This document shows, one piece after another, positions 40,434 to 49,433 of a stretch of 64,000 nt of DNA (its first letter is position 1; each line of letters opens with the position of its first letter). Position numbers and translations under genes: made by a program. Origin of the DNA: Thermohalobaculum sediminis (lineage in GTDB: Bacteria; Pseudomonadota; Alphaproteobacteria; Rhodobacterales; Rhodobacteraceae). The stretch covers positions 62,001-126,000 of the forward strand of contig NZ_JAMFKN010000008.1 in the NCBI RefSeq assembly GCF_023487995.1, read 5' to 3'. The notes beneath the pieces are model-generated. The model was not told where the DNA came from, made no database searches, and was given only the letters and a program-made list of their open reading frames with translations.

Positions 40434-41185
40434 GTGCCGTCCGGGCTCGCGGCCATCGCGCTCGTCACTGCCCCCTTTGCCGGCAGCCTCATGGCGCTGA
40501 CGGTCAAGCGATGGCGCACCGGCGAGAGCATCGTGACCGTTCGTTCGCGGTGTCCATCGTGCCGCCATCCGCTGGGCGTCCCCGACCTCGTGCCCATCCT
40601 CTCCTGACTCGTGCTGCGTGGCCGCTGTCGGAACTGCGGCGCACCCATAGGGCGGTTCGGCATCGTCATGGAGCTTGCGGCGCTTGCCGTCGCGCTCTGG
40701 TGCGCGCTCGTCTTTCCGGCCCATCTGTTCTGCCCAGCGCCGTCCTCGGCTCGGTCCTCGTCACCGCGTCCGAGATCGACCGGCGGCAGATGATCCTGCC
40801 CGATGCCCTCACGCTGCCGCTGATCCCGCTCGGGCTCGGCACGGTCTGGCTCGCGGCGCCGGCGGCGCTCGGCGATGCCACGGTCGGGGCGGTCGCGGGC
40901 GGGGTCGTGCTCTGGGCCCTGCGCGCGGGATATGCGCGCATCCGGGGCCGCGAGGGGCTTGGCCTCGGCGACGTCAAGCTCTTTGCCGCGGCGGGTGCGT
41001 GGACCGGCTGGGCGGGACTGCCGGGCGTTCTCCTCTGGGCCGGCGTCCTCGGCCTTGGGGCGGCACTGATCGCAGGCATGCGCCGGGGCGACGTCAGCGG
41101 CGGCGACGCGCTGCCCTTCGGGCCGTTCCTCGCGGCAGGGCTCTGGCCGGTCTGGAGCCTCGGCCCGATCGCCTTCGGGGGCTGA
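40434..41185 (+). pseudogene. Broken prepilin peptidase (GspO/PilD family)
   Basis: The reading is continuous with type IV prepilin leader peptidases but is interrupted. The first frame has LVTAPFAGSLMALTVKRWRTGE, the first zinc pair RCPSC, then TGA at 40605-40607 where the family has Trp (VPILS-stop-LVLRGRC), then the second pair RCRNC and GRFGIVMELAAL. Near 40735 the frame shifts. The rest carries the catalytic Asp in EIDRRQMILPDALTLPL and the second in GLGDVKLFAAAGAW. One nonsense codon and one frameshift make it a pseudogene. Such enzymes process pseudopilins of type II secretion. Confidence 0.85.
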
Positions 41186-41192
41186 GGCGGAG

Positions 41193-41780
41193 ATGGCGAC
41201 CCCCGAGGCCCCCGGTACCACCGCCAGCGCGGATGACAGCGGGCGGCAGGCCGGCCTCGCGCTGGTCTTCGCGCTCTGGGGACTCGCGCTCATGGGGCTG
41301 ATGGCGGCAGCCTTCCTGTCGGGCATGCGGACCGAGATGCGCGTGATCGCCAACATCTCAACGGCGCCGACCCGGAACGCCTCGCGCGGCTCCTTTCCGC
41401 CCTCGGTGAGCCGCCCGAGCGCGCACGGGACCTTGCCGGCGCGCTCGCGGACTTCCGTGACTGCGACAGCCTCGCCCGGGGCGGCGGGGCCGACGCGGCG
41501 GCCTACCCTCCGGCGGGCCACCGCCTGCAAACCGCCCGTTCAGCGCCGTCGACGAGCTGGCCGAGGTCGCCAGGATCGAGCGCGATCTCGCCGGGCGGCT
41601 CGCGCCGCATGTGACCGTCGGCCCCTTCGCCCGCGGCGTCGATCGGCGGGCGGCGACCCGCCCCGCGCTGCTGGCGCAGCCGGGCGTGAGCGCGGCCGAG
41701 GCGGACGCCTATCTCGCCGCTCGCGCCGGCGACAACGATTCCGCGCGAGCCCACGGGCCTCCACGCCCCTCGGATCCTAA
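41193..41780 (+). pseudogene. Degenerate gspK (type II secretion minor pseudopilin)
   Basis: The first frame starts with a prepilin-like segment, RQAGLALVFALWGLALMGLMAAAFLSGMR, as in GspK. After about residue 56 the match moves between frames: NGADPERLARLLSALGEPPERARDLAGALADFRD, then FSAVDELAEVARIERDLAGRLAPHVTVGPFARGVDRR, then LLAQPGVSAAEADAYLAARAGD. These are the ordered blocks of GspK's SAM-like domains. At least two frameshifts and a probable internal deletion (the protein is far short of about 300 residues) show it is dead. It lies 7 bases after the broken prepilin peptidase. Confidence 0.78.
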
Positions 41781-42091
41781 TCAAATCTTGAACAAAACGA
41801 GCAATTCCGCCCGAATTACCGCGATATTCTGTTATACATGCCTGAAGCCAAGGGCGATCCGCAGACTTGAGCCCGCGAGATCGGCGCCGCTTGATCGGTG
41901 AGGATCGTCACAGCGGCGCACCGGGATCCCTGCGAGAAGGCACGCGACGGCTTTGCCGCGGCATGCAGCGCATCCGCGGCGCGAGCGTCGCCGCAACATG
42001 GGTCCGAAAGCTTGCCGGGCCCGCAGGCGCGACCATCGGCGTGCGATGTGCGCCGAGACAGGGGGCGGGGGCCATCCCAGAGGAGCGCTCG
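41781..42091. other. Leader region before the propeller gene; no gene seen
   Basis: 311 bases. The first 70 are AT-rich for this genome (TTGAACAAAACGAGC... to ...TATTCTGTTATACATGCC), the likely promoter area, with a TATACAT near 41833. The rest shows no convincing gene. It ends with GAGGAGCGCTCG before the ATG at 42092. Confidence 0.5.
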
Positions 42092-43261
42092 ATGAATCCG
42101 ATCACCACACTTGCCGCAGCTGCGGCGCTGGCATTCGCCGCTGCACCGGCCACGGCCGAGATCCTCGCCATGGCCAATTACGAGAGCAAGACACCCGACC
42201 AGGTGAAATCCCTCAAGCTTTCGGGCGACGCGCCGCGCCGCGAGGGCATCGCCATCTTCGACGTCGACCCAGAAAGCCCGAACTTCGGCAGGATCCTCGC
42301 CGACATCCCGCTCGACCCCAGCGGCGTCGCGCATCACATCTTCTACGACCGCACGATGACCAAGGCGTATGTCACCAGCCTCGGCGCGCCCGCGCTGCAG
42401 GTGATGGACATGACCCGCTTCCCGCCGCGGCTTGCAACCATCGAGGTGCCGAACTGCACCATGGCCGAGGACGTGATCTTCGACGAGGCGAACGAGCACT
42501 GGTATCTGACCTGCCTGTCGTCGCAGAACGTCCGGCAGGGCAAGGTCGCGACCGACGAGGTGACCGGCGAGATCGCTCTTCCTGGGACGCACCCGCACGG
42601 GCTGGCGATCGACAGCAAGATCGACCGGATCCTTGTGACCGACACGGTGACGCCCGACATGGCGACGCCGGGCAACCATGTCTCGGTGGTGCGCGCGAGC
42701 ACGCTCGAGCCGCTCGGGCAGGTGGCGATGGCGAATGGCGGCGACCCGGTCGGCCCGGTCGAGATCCTTCCCGTTCCCGGCACGGCGGTGCCCACCTTCT
42801 ACGTCACCAACCTGCACGGCGCCTCGCTGTCGGCGCTGACCTGGAACCCGGCGACCGAAGCCTTCGAGGCAAGCGACGTGTTCGACTTCAAGGCGCTCGG
42901 GATGGGCGTCGCGCTCGAGATGTATTTCAACTCCGCCGGAGACCGGCTCTATGTCACGACGGCGGTGCCGGGGCACCTGCACATCTTCGACATGACGCAG
43001 GGCGGGCCGCTCGCGCCGAAGCCCGTCGCGACGATCCCGGCGGGCGAGGGGGCGCATCACGTCGCCATCACCAAGGACGAGCGCTACGCCTTCGTGCAGA
43101 ACGCGCTGCTCAACCTTCCCGGCATGTCGGACGGCTCGATCACCGTGGTGGACCTCGGCAGCGGCGAGGTGGTGGCCTCGTTCGACACGCTGAAGGAGAT
43201 GGGCCTGAACCCCAACTCGCTGGTCCTGTTGCCCGACTGGAACCATCTCGCGGGGCACTGA
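42092..43261 (+). CDS. Secreted YncE-like beta-propeller protein
   Basis: 389 residues with a signal peptide (MNPITTLAAAAALAFAAAPATA, cut about residue 22). The mature part is a seven-bladed lactonase/YncE-like propeller: GVAHHIFYDRTMTKAYVTSLG, LPGTHPHGLAIDSKIDRILVTD, GEGAHHVAITKDERYAFVQNA, LNPNSLVLL. Repeated HxH and GxxH pairs (AHH, HPH, AHH) may bind a metal. It leads a probable cassette with a cupredoxin-like protein and a membrane protein; 148 bases separate it from the next gene. The function is unknown. Confidence 0.8.
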   Translation: MNPITTLAAAAALAFAAAPATAEILAMANYESKTPDQVKSLKLSGDAPRREGIAIFDVDPESPNFGRILADIPLDPSGVAHHIFYDRTMTKAYVTSLGAPALQVMDMTRFPPRLATIEVPNCTMAEDVIFDEANEHWYLTCLSSQNVRQGKVATDEVTGEIALPGTHPHGLAIDSKIDRILVTDTVTPDMATPGNHVSVVRASTLEPLGQVAMANGGDPVGPVEILPVPGTAVPTFYVTNLHGASLSALTWNPATEAFEASDVFDFKALGMGVALEMYFNSAGDRLYVTTAVPGHLHIFDMTQGGPLAPKPVATIPAGEGAHHVAITKDERYAFVQNALLNLPGMSDGSITVVDLGSGEVVASFDTLKEMGLNPNSLVLLPDWNHLAGH

Positions 43262-43409
43262 TCCGCCACCCGCATCACCCGTGGCCGGCGGCGCTGGCGG
43301 GCGCCACCGGCGTACGCCTTTCCAAGCCACCGCGCCGGTGAGACCGCATTTCGTGCATCGAACGCGTGGCGGCGACCCCGGGGTCCGCGCGACGACCGTG
43401 AGCAAGCTT

Positions 43410-43889
43410 ATGTCCCTCCTTCACGCTCTTGTGGCCGTGTCCTCAGCCCTCGCCAGCGGCGATGCCGGTGGTCCCCCGGCCAACCCGTTCACGCGCCCGG
43501 GGACACCGCCGGCAATCATGCGCGAGCCCGTCGTCGCGCATGGCGACGAGGCGCATTCCGAGACGCCGGGGGCGAGCGCCCGCTCGCCGGCGCATGCCGG
43601 CACCGGGCCGTGGCGCGAAATCACGGTCGAGGTCTCCCCGGACGCCGAGGCCCCGGTGCTACGGCTGCCGCAGGGCGAGGCGGTGCGTCTGGTCATCGGC
43701 GGGCTGCCCGCGGGTCCGCTGCATCTTCATGGCCATGACATCACCGTCACGGCCGATGCGGCGGGGCGCGCCACGATCGACATCGACACCCGCCACGCCG
43801 GGCGCTTCCCGATGATGGCGCACCGCGAGGACCCGCTGCTGGGCGCGCGCGAGATCGCGGTCCTCTACCTCGAGATCACCGCTCCATGA
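43410..43889 (+). CDS. Periplasmic cupredoxin-like protein
   Basis: 159 residues. A short signal-like N-terminus (MSLLHALVAVSSALASGDA) is followed by a Pro/Ala-rich spacer and a small beta domain at about residues 65-159: EITVEVSPDAEAPVLRLPQGEAVRLVIGG, GPLHLHGHDITVTADAAGRATI, HAGRFPMMAHREDPLLG, VLYLEITAP. This is the shape of small cupredoxin-like domains with His ligands (HLHGHD and AHRED); the usual Cys is absent, so copper binding of the classical type is doubtful. An alternative GTG lies at 43398. The stop overlaps the next gene by 4 bases. Confidence 0.72.
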   Translation: MSLLHALVAVSSALASGDAGGPPANPFTRPGTPPAIMREPVVAHGDEAHSETPGASARSPAHAGTGPWREITVEVSPDAEAPVLRLPQGEAVRLVIGGLPAGPLHLHGHDITVTADAAGRATIDIDTRHAGRFPMMAHREDPLLGAREIAVLYLEITAP

Positions 43890-45316
43890 CCTGCGCTCCC
43901 GGCCGCCGCGCGACAGTCCGGGCTGCGACGGTGCTCGCGGCAGGCGCGCTCGCGCCCTCGCCGGCCGCGGCGCATGCCTTCGCCGAACGCTACGATCTGC
44001 CCCTTCCGCTGGGCTTCTACCTTGCGGGCGCGGCTGTTGCGGTGGCGCTGTCGTTCCTCGGCTCCTTTGCCTTCCTTGCGCCCGGCCGGACATGGCGACT
44101 GCATCGCGACCTGCCCGTGCCCCGCGGCATCGCGCGTGCCGCGCGCGCAACGCTCACGGGCGTCGCGACCGCGATCCTCGCCATGGTTCTGGTGATCGGC
44201 CTGTTCGGCCCGGATTCACCGACGCGGAACTTCGCGACGGTGTTCATCTGGGTCGTCTGGTGGGTCGGCTTTGCGCTGTTCACCGCGCTGGTGATCGATC
44301 TCTGGACCCCGGCGAACCCGGTGCGGGCGGTGATCGCGGGCCTCGTCCCGCGCGCGGCGGGCGGCCCCCGCGAGCTGCCGGTCGGCGCCGGGGCCATGGC
44401 GGTGACGGGGCTGCTCGCGATCTCCTGGCTCGAACTCGTCTCCGACTGGTCCGAGAGCCCGCGCGCGATGGCATTGATCGTCGTGATCTATCTCGGGCTC
44501 ACGCTTGCCGCCGTTTCGCGCTGGGGCGCGGAGCCATGGTTCGGCACGGCCGATCCGCTCGCCCGGCTGTTCTCCACCCTCGGCGCCCTCGCGCCGCTTG
44601 CGGTGGTTCCCGGCGGCATCCGCCTGCGCCTGCCGGGAAGCGGGCTTGGCGGGCTCGATCCCGGGGGCTGGGGCGCGGTGTTCATCGTCTCGCTCATCGC
44701 CATCGTGCTGTTCGACGGGCTGTCGGAGACGCCGCTCTGGGCCGGGCTGCTCGACTGGGTGACACGCTCGCCCGATCTGCGGCCGCATCTCATCGCCCTG
44801 CGCGAGGCGGGGGTGGACATCCTCAAGCTGTTGCGCAGCGCCGGGCTGATGGCGACCGTGGGCGCCGCGGTCGCCGCCTACGGCGCACTCTGCCTCGCGG
44901 TCTGGCGGGCGGGCGGCCGCACGGTCCCGGCGGGCCGCATCTTCAGCGCCTTCGCGGCGTCGCTCCTGCCGATCGCGGTCGCATATCATCTCGCGCATTA
45001 CGTCTCGTATCTCGCGCTCGCCGGGCAACTCATGCTGCCCATTCTCAGCGATCCGCTGGGCCTGGGCTGGGACCTGCTCGGCACGGCGACGCGGCGGGTC
45101 CAGCTTGGCGTGATCGGGGCGCAGGATGTCTGGTGGATCGCGGCGGGGGCGCTGGTTGCGGGGCACGGGCTGTCGGTCGTCGTCGCCCATGCCGCAGCGG
45201 GGCGGCTCTTCCCCGACCGGCGCCGGGCGATCCTCAGCCAGGTCCCGATGATGGTCTTCATGGTGACGCTGACGGCGGCCAGCCTCTGGATCCTCGCCCA
45301 GCCGATCGTCGCCTGA
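43886..45316 (+). CDS. Polytopic membrane protein of unknown function
   Basis: 476 residues with about twelve predicted helices. After a signal-like leader it reads AHAFAERYDLPLPLGFYLAGAAVAVALSF, FIWVVWWVGFALFTALVIDLWTP, and YHLAHYVSYLALAGQLMLPILSDPLGLGWDL, with several conserved His that might bind a metal or haem. No transporter signature is evident. Translational overlap (ATGA) with the cupredoxin-like gene ties the two proteins together, perhaps in copper or electron transfer at the membrane (inference). Confidence 0.75.
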   Translation: MTCAPGRRATVRAATVLAAGALAPSPAAAHAFAERYDLPLPLGFYLAGAAVAVALSFLGSFAFLAPGRTWRLHRDLPVPRGIARAARATLTGVATAILAMVLVIGLFGPDSPTRNFATVFIWVVWWVGFALFTALVIDLWTPANPVRAVIAGLVPRAAGGPRELPVGAGAMAVTGLLAISWLELVSDWSESPRAMALIVVIYLGLTLAAVSRWGAEPWFGTADPLARLFSTLGALAPLAVVPGGIRLRLPGSGLGGLDPGGWGAVFIVSLIAIVLFDGLSETPLWAGLLDWVTRSPDLRPHLIALREAGVDILKLLRSAGLMATVGAAVAAYGALCLAVWRAGGRTVPAGRIFSAFAASLLPIAVAYHLAHYVSYLALAGQLMLPILSDPLGLGWDLLGTATRRVQLGVIGAQDVWWIAAGALVAGHGLSVVVAHAAAGRLFPDRRRAILSQVPMMVFMVTLTAASLWILAQPIVA

Positions 45317-45404
45317 CGGCGCGCCCCCTGCGTCCGCGCGGCGGGAACGGGGCGGCGCGCGGCCGGCAGTGCGGCAGGTCTCGTGACCTGCGGCGGCCCC
45401 GATT

Positions 45405-45418
45405 TTGACTTTGGTCAA
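45405..45418. promoter_or_regulatory. Perfect FNR/NNR-type palindrome without an obvious target gene
   Basis: TTGAC-TTTG-GTCAA is an exact inverted repeat, better than the boxes at norC and the Crp/Fnr gene. It lies 89 bases after a gene that ends toward it and more than 400 bases before dnaE2, in a stretch where I see no confident gene. Confidence 0.6.
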
Positions 45419-45821
45419 GGACGGGATCGCGCGCCCTCGTCCAACCTGTCCCCGAACGGCGACGGGGATGTCACACCGATGGCCTGCGTCTTGAGCCACG
45501 AACAGCGACGCGACGGCGACCCGCACAACGGGCGGACGGCACCCGCCGTGCCTCGCCTGCGCGGGCAAACCCTGGCGGCGGTGGCGGGAGCGCAGATCCG
45601 GCCGACCGATCCGGTTGCCGTCATGGCTCCGAGACCGGCACCCAGCCATTCAAGCAGGCGCATTACCGCCTGACCGTATCCGGCTGAGGTGTCGAAAGCG
45701 CCCCGCCCGTCCCCCCGGGCGGGGCGCACTTCCTTCCTGCACCCCGAAAGGCGCCGCGGCACAGCCGCCCCTCCTCGCGCAGGCCCGGCCGCGGCCCAAG
45801 GCCATTGCCGACTCGGCAGGG
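45419..45821. other. Gene-poor stretch between FNR-type box and dnaE2
   Basis: About 400 bases. A plus-strand frame from 45481 gives a 64-residue Arg/Pro-rich product (MACVLSHEQRRDGD...), and another frame ends SETGTQPFKQAHYRLTVSG. Neither matches a family I know. The area may hold a small unknown gene under the FNR-type box or the decayed end of an upstream gene. No terminator or tRNA is visible. Confidence 0.4.
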
Positions 45822-48800
45822 ATGGAACATATCAGGAACATGATTGCCTTCGCCGAGCTCGTGACAACCACCAACTTCACCTTCCTCACCGGTGCAAGCC
45901 ACCCGGAGGAGATGGTCGAGCGCGCCGCCGAACTCGGCCTCGCAGCCATCGCGATCACCGACCGCAACTCGGTCGCGGGCGCCGTCCGGGCGCATGTCCG
46001 GCTGCGCGAACTCGCCCGCGAGGGTGCAGCCCCAGCCACCACGCCCCGGACGCCCGCCGAGGTCGGCGCCGCGGATCCCGGCCGCAAGCCCGCCGGCGTC
46101 ACCCGCGCCGATGTCGCGGCCCATGCCATCCGCATCCGCTCGCAGCAGCGGATCGACCCCTCGTCGCGCCTGCCCGAAAGCGCCTTCGCCCAAACCCGCA
46201 AGGCCGCGGCGGCTGACAGCCCGGCCAGCCCCGCATCCGGCCCCAAAACAGGGCCGCGGGTCCGCTCGATCCCGCGGCTGATCGTCGGCGCGCGGCTCGT
46301 CTTCACCGACACCGATCACGAGGTCGCGGCGCTCGTCACCGACCGCGCCGCCTGGGGCCGACTGTGCCGCCTGCTGACGCTCGGCAAGCGCCGGGCGGAG
46401 AAGGGGGGATGCCGCCTGACGCTGACCGATCTCGAGGACTGGGGCGAGGGGCTGATCCTGCTGATCCTGCCTCCCGATCCGCTGGGCGGGGCGGCGGTGC
46501 AGCCTGCACACGGCCCGCAGCCCGGCGCGGGCGCGACGGTCGGGATCGCGCAACGCCTGACGCGCCGCTTCGGGGCGGCCGTGCATCTCGCGGCCCACCC
46601 CCGCTACGACGGCCGCGACATCGCCCGGATCGACGCGCTCGCGGACCTCGCCGCGGCCGCCGGCTGCCCTCTCGTCGCCACCGCCAACCCGCTGATGCAC
46701 CGCGCCGGGCGCCGCCGCCTCGCGGACGTGCTGACCTGCATCCGCGAGCGCCTCACGGTCGAGACCCTGGGCGCGAGGGCCCTGCCAAACGCCGAGCGGC
46801 GCCTGCGCTCGGGCGCCGAGATGGCCCGCCTGTTCCGTGGCCACGAGGGCGCCCTCGACACCGCCGCCCGGATCGCCACCGCCTGCACCTTCTCGCTCGA
46901 CGAGCTCAGTTACGAATACCCCGACGAGGGCGAGGGCGAGGCCCCGCAGGCCCGCCTCGAGCGCCTCGCCCGCGAGGGGCTCGCCTGGCGCTATCCCGAC
47001 GGCGTGCCCGACCACGCCCGCGCGCTGGTCGAGCGCGAGCTCGCGCTGATCGGCAAACTGGGCTACGCGCCCTATTTCCTCACCGTGCGCGACATCGTGG
47101 CCTTCGCCCGCGGGCGCGGCATCCTGTGCCAGGGGCGCGGCTCGGCGGCGAATTCCGTCACCTGCTATGCGCTGGGCATCACCGAAATCTCGCCCGAGAC
47201 CATCACCATGGTGTTCGAGCGCTTCGTGTCCGAGGCGCGCAACGAGCCGCCCGACATCGACGTCGATTTCGAGCACGAGCGCCGCGAGGAGGTGATCCAG
47301 CACATCTACGCGCGCTACGGCCGCCACCGCGCCGGGCTCTGCGCCACCGTCATCCATTTCCGCGCCCGCGCCGCCATCCGCGAGGTCGGCCGCGCCATGG
47401 GCCTGTCCGAGGACGTGACCGCGGCGCTCGCGGGCCAGGTCTGGGGCTGGTCGCGCGAGAGCCTCACGCCCCGGCGCCTCTCCGAGATCGGCCTCGATCC
47501 CGCCGACCGCAGGCTGACGCAGACGCTGGCGCTGGTCGAGGAGATCATCGGCTTCCCCCGGCATCTCAGCCAGCATGTTGGTGGCTTCGTCATCACCGCG
47601 GGCCGGCTCGACGAGCTGGTGCCCGTCGAGAACGCGGCGATGGAGGAGCGCACCGTCATCGAGTGGGACAAGGACGACATCGACGCGCTGGGCATCCTCA
47701 AGGTCGATGTGTTGGCGCTGGGGATGCTGAGCTGCATCCGGAAGTCGTTCGATCTCATCAGGGGGCATCTGGGACGCGACTATACGCTCGCGACCCTGCC
47801 GCCCGACTGCCCGCAGGTCTACGACATGCTGTGCAGGGCCGACTCCCTGGGCGTCTTCCAGGTCGAGAGCCGGGCGCAGATGAACTTCCTGCCCCGGATG
47901 CGGCCGCGCAGCTTCTACGACCTCGTCATCGAGGTCGCCATCATCCGCCCGGGCCCGATCCAGGGCGACATGGTCCACCCCTATCTGCGCCGCCGGCGGG
48001 GCGAGGAGCCGGTCGAGTTCCCCTCCGACGAGCTGCGCGAGGTGCTGGGCAAGACGCTGGGCGTGCCGCTGTTCCAGGAACAGGCGATGCGCATCGCCAT
48101 CGTCGCCGCCGGCTTCTCGGCCGACGAGGCCGACCGGCTGAGGCGCTCGCTCGCCACCTTCCGCAGGACCGGCACGATCGGCAGCTTCCGCGAGCGCTTC
48201 ATCGGCGGGATGCTGGCGCGCGGCTACGACCCCGACTTCGCCGCGCGCTGCTTCGGCCAGATCGAGGGCTTCGGCGAGTACGGCTTCCCGGAGAGCCACG
48301 CCGCCTCCTTCGCGCTGCTGGTCTATGCCTCGGCCTGGCTCAAGCGCCACCACCCGGCGGTGTTCGCCTGCGCGCTGCTCAATTCCCAGCCGATGGGCTT
48401 CTATGCCCCCGCCCAGATCGTGCGCGACGCGCGCGAGCATGGGGTCGAGGTGCGGCCCGTCTCGGTCAACGCATCGCACTGGGACTGCACGCTGGAACCC
48501 GACGGACGCGGCGGGCTCGCGCTCAGGCTGGGGTTCCGCCAGATCCGGGGGCTGGCCGAGGACGACGGCCACTGGATCGCCGCCGCCCGCGGCAACGGCT
48601 ATCCGGATGTCGAAAGCCTGTGGCGCCGCGCCGGCATCGGGCGGGCAGCGGTCGAGCGGCTGGCGCGCGCCGACGCCTTCGCCGCGGGGGGCGTCGAGCC
48701 GCCGCTCACGCGGCGCGAGGCGCTGTGGGAGGCCCGGGGCCTTTCGGGCGACGCGCCGCTGCCGCTCTTCGCCGAGGGCGAGGGCCTGCGCGAGCCGCCC

Positions 48801-49352
48801 GCCGCCCTGCCGCCCGAGACGGCGGGCGAGGCGGTGGTCGAGGACTACCGCGCGCTGCGCCTCAGCCTGCGCGCCCACCCGCTCGCGCTCCTTCGCGACG
48901 GGCTGGGGGGGGCGATGCCGGCGGCGGGGCTGGCCGCGCTCCAGCATCGCGCGCGGGCGGCGGTGGCGGGCCTCGTCATTACCCGCCAGCGGCCCGGCAC
49001 CGCCTCGGGGGTGATCTTCATGACGCTCGAGGACGAGACCGGCGTCGCCAATGTCATCGTCTGGCCGCGCGTCTATCAGCGCTTCCGCCGGGCGGTGATC
49101 GCGGGGCGGCTGTTGCGGGTGCACGGGCGGCTCGAGCGCGAAGGGGCGGTGATGCACGTGATCGCCTGGCGCATCGAGGATCTCTCGGACCGACTCGACA
49201 CGCTCGGCCTCGCCGGGCCGCTCTCGAGCCCGCGCGGCGACGAGGCCCGCCGGCCCGTCATCGAGCCCGGGCCACCCGTCCGCGCCACGCCCCGCCCGCG
49301 CCATCCGCGCGAGCAGGCCAGGGCGCTGTTCCCGAGCCGGGATTTCCACTGA
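45822..49352 (+). CDS. dnaE2: Error-prone DNA polymerase III alpha subunit
   Basis: 1176 residues. An N-terminal PHP domain (AELVTTTNFTFLTGASHPEEMV, AIAITDRNSVAGAVRAH) is followed by the C-family polymerase core: ILCQGRGSAANSVTCYALGIT, PPDIDVDFEHERREEVIQ, catalytic Asp region ALGILKVDVLALGML, and LPRMRPRSFYDLVIEVAIIRPGPIQG. A C-terminal OB fold reads GVIFMTLEDETGVANVIVWP. It is the DnaE2/ImuC type used in SOS mutagenesis, not the replicative DnaE1. About 80 Ala/Pro-rich residues (69-150) are inserted in the PHP domain before LIVGARL. imuA and imuB, the usual partners, are not adjacent. The start could also be at 45840. Confidence 0.95.
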   Translation: MEHIRNMIAFAELVTTTNFTFLTGASHPEEMVERAAELGLAAIAITDRNSVAGAVRAHVRLRELAREGAAPATTPRTPAEVGAADPGRKPAGVTRADVAAHAIRIRSQQRIDPSSRLPESAFAQTRKAAAADSPASPASGPKTGPRVRSIPRLIVGARLVFTDTDHEVAALVTDRAAWGRLCRLLTLGKRRAEKGGCRLTLTDLEDWGEGLILLILPPDPLGGAAVQPAHGPQPGAGATVGIAQRLTRRFGAAVHLAAHPRYDGRDIARIDALADLAAAAGCPLVATANPLMHRAGRRRLADVLTCIRERLTVETLGARALPNAERRLRSGAEMARLFRGHEGALDTAARIATACTFSLDELSYEYPDEGEGEAPQARLERLAREGLAWRYPDGVPDHARALVERELALIGKLGYAPYFLTVRDIVAFARGRGILCQGRGSAANSVTCYALGITEISPETITMVFERFVSEARNEPPDIDVDFEHERREEVIQHIYARYGRHRAGLCATVIHFRARAAIREVGRAMGLSEDVTAALAGQVWGWSRESLTPRRLSEIGLDPADRRLTQTLALVEEIIGFPRHLSQHVGGFVITAGRLDELVPVENAAMEERTVIEWDKDDIDALGILKVDVLALGMLSCIRKSFDLIRGHLGRDYTLATLPPDCPQVYDMLCRADSLGVFQVESRAQMNFLPRMRPRSFYDLVIEVAIIRPGPIQGDMVHPYLRRRRGEEPVEFPSDELREVLGKTLGVPLFQEQAMRIAIVAAGFSADEADRLRRSLATFRRTGTIGSFRERFIGGMLARGYDPDFAARCFGQIEGFGEYGFPESHAASFALLVYASAWLKRHHPAVFACALLNSQPMGFYAPAQIVRDAREHGVEVRPVSVNASHWDCTLEPDGRGGLALRLGFRQIRGLAEDDGHWIAAARGNGYPDVESLWRRAGIGRAAVERLARADAFAAGGVEPPLTRREALWEARGLSGDAPLPLFAEGEGLREPPAALPPETAGEAVVEDYRALRLSLRAHPLALLRDGLGGAMPAAGLAALQHRARAAVAGLVITRQRPGTASGVIFMTLEDETGVANVIVWPRVYQRFRRAVIAGRLLRVHGRLEREGAVMHVIAWRIEDLSDRLDTLGLAGPLSSPRGDEARRPVIEPGPPVRATPRPRHPREQARALFPSRDFH

Positions 49353-49433
49353 GGCCGCGGCGCGCCCGCCGTGCGACGCCCATCGGAGCATCGCCCCGGC
49401 AGGGCGTCAGGCGCACCGCCCGCGCCGATTGCA

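Noticed and set aside
40600-40610. TGA in the prepilin peptidase considered as a recoded (Sec) codon
   Set aside because: The family has Trp at this place, there is no visible SECIS-like hairpin just after it, and a frameshift further on already kills the gene.
45481-45673. Small open frame downstream of the orphan FNR-type box
   Set aside because: The product is Arg/Pro-rich with no family resemblance, and no ribosome site lies before the ATG; kept only as part of the unexplained stretch.
45663-49391. A 1242-codon open frame on the minus strand opposite dnaE2
   Set aside because: It lies exactly over a gene with complete family motifs. High third-position GC makes long stop-free antisense frames common, and the product is a low-complexity Arg/Glu/His mix with no known motif.
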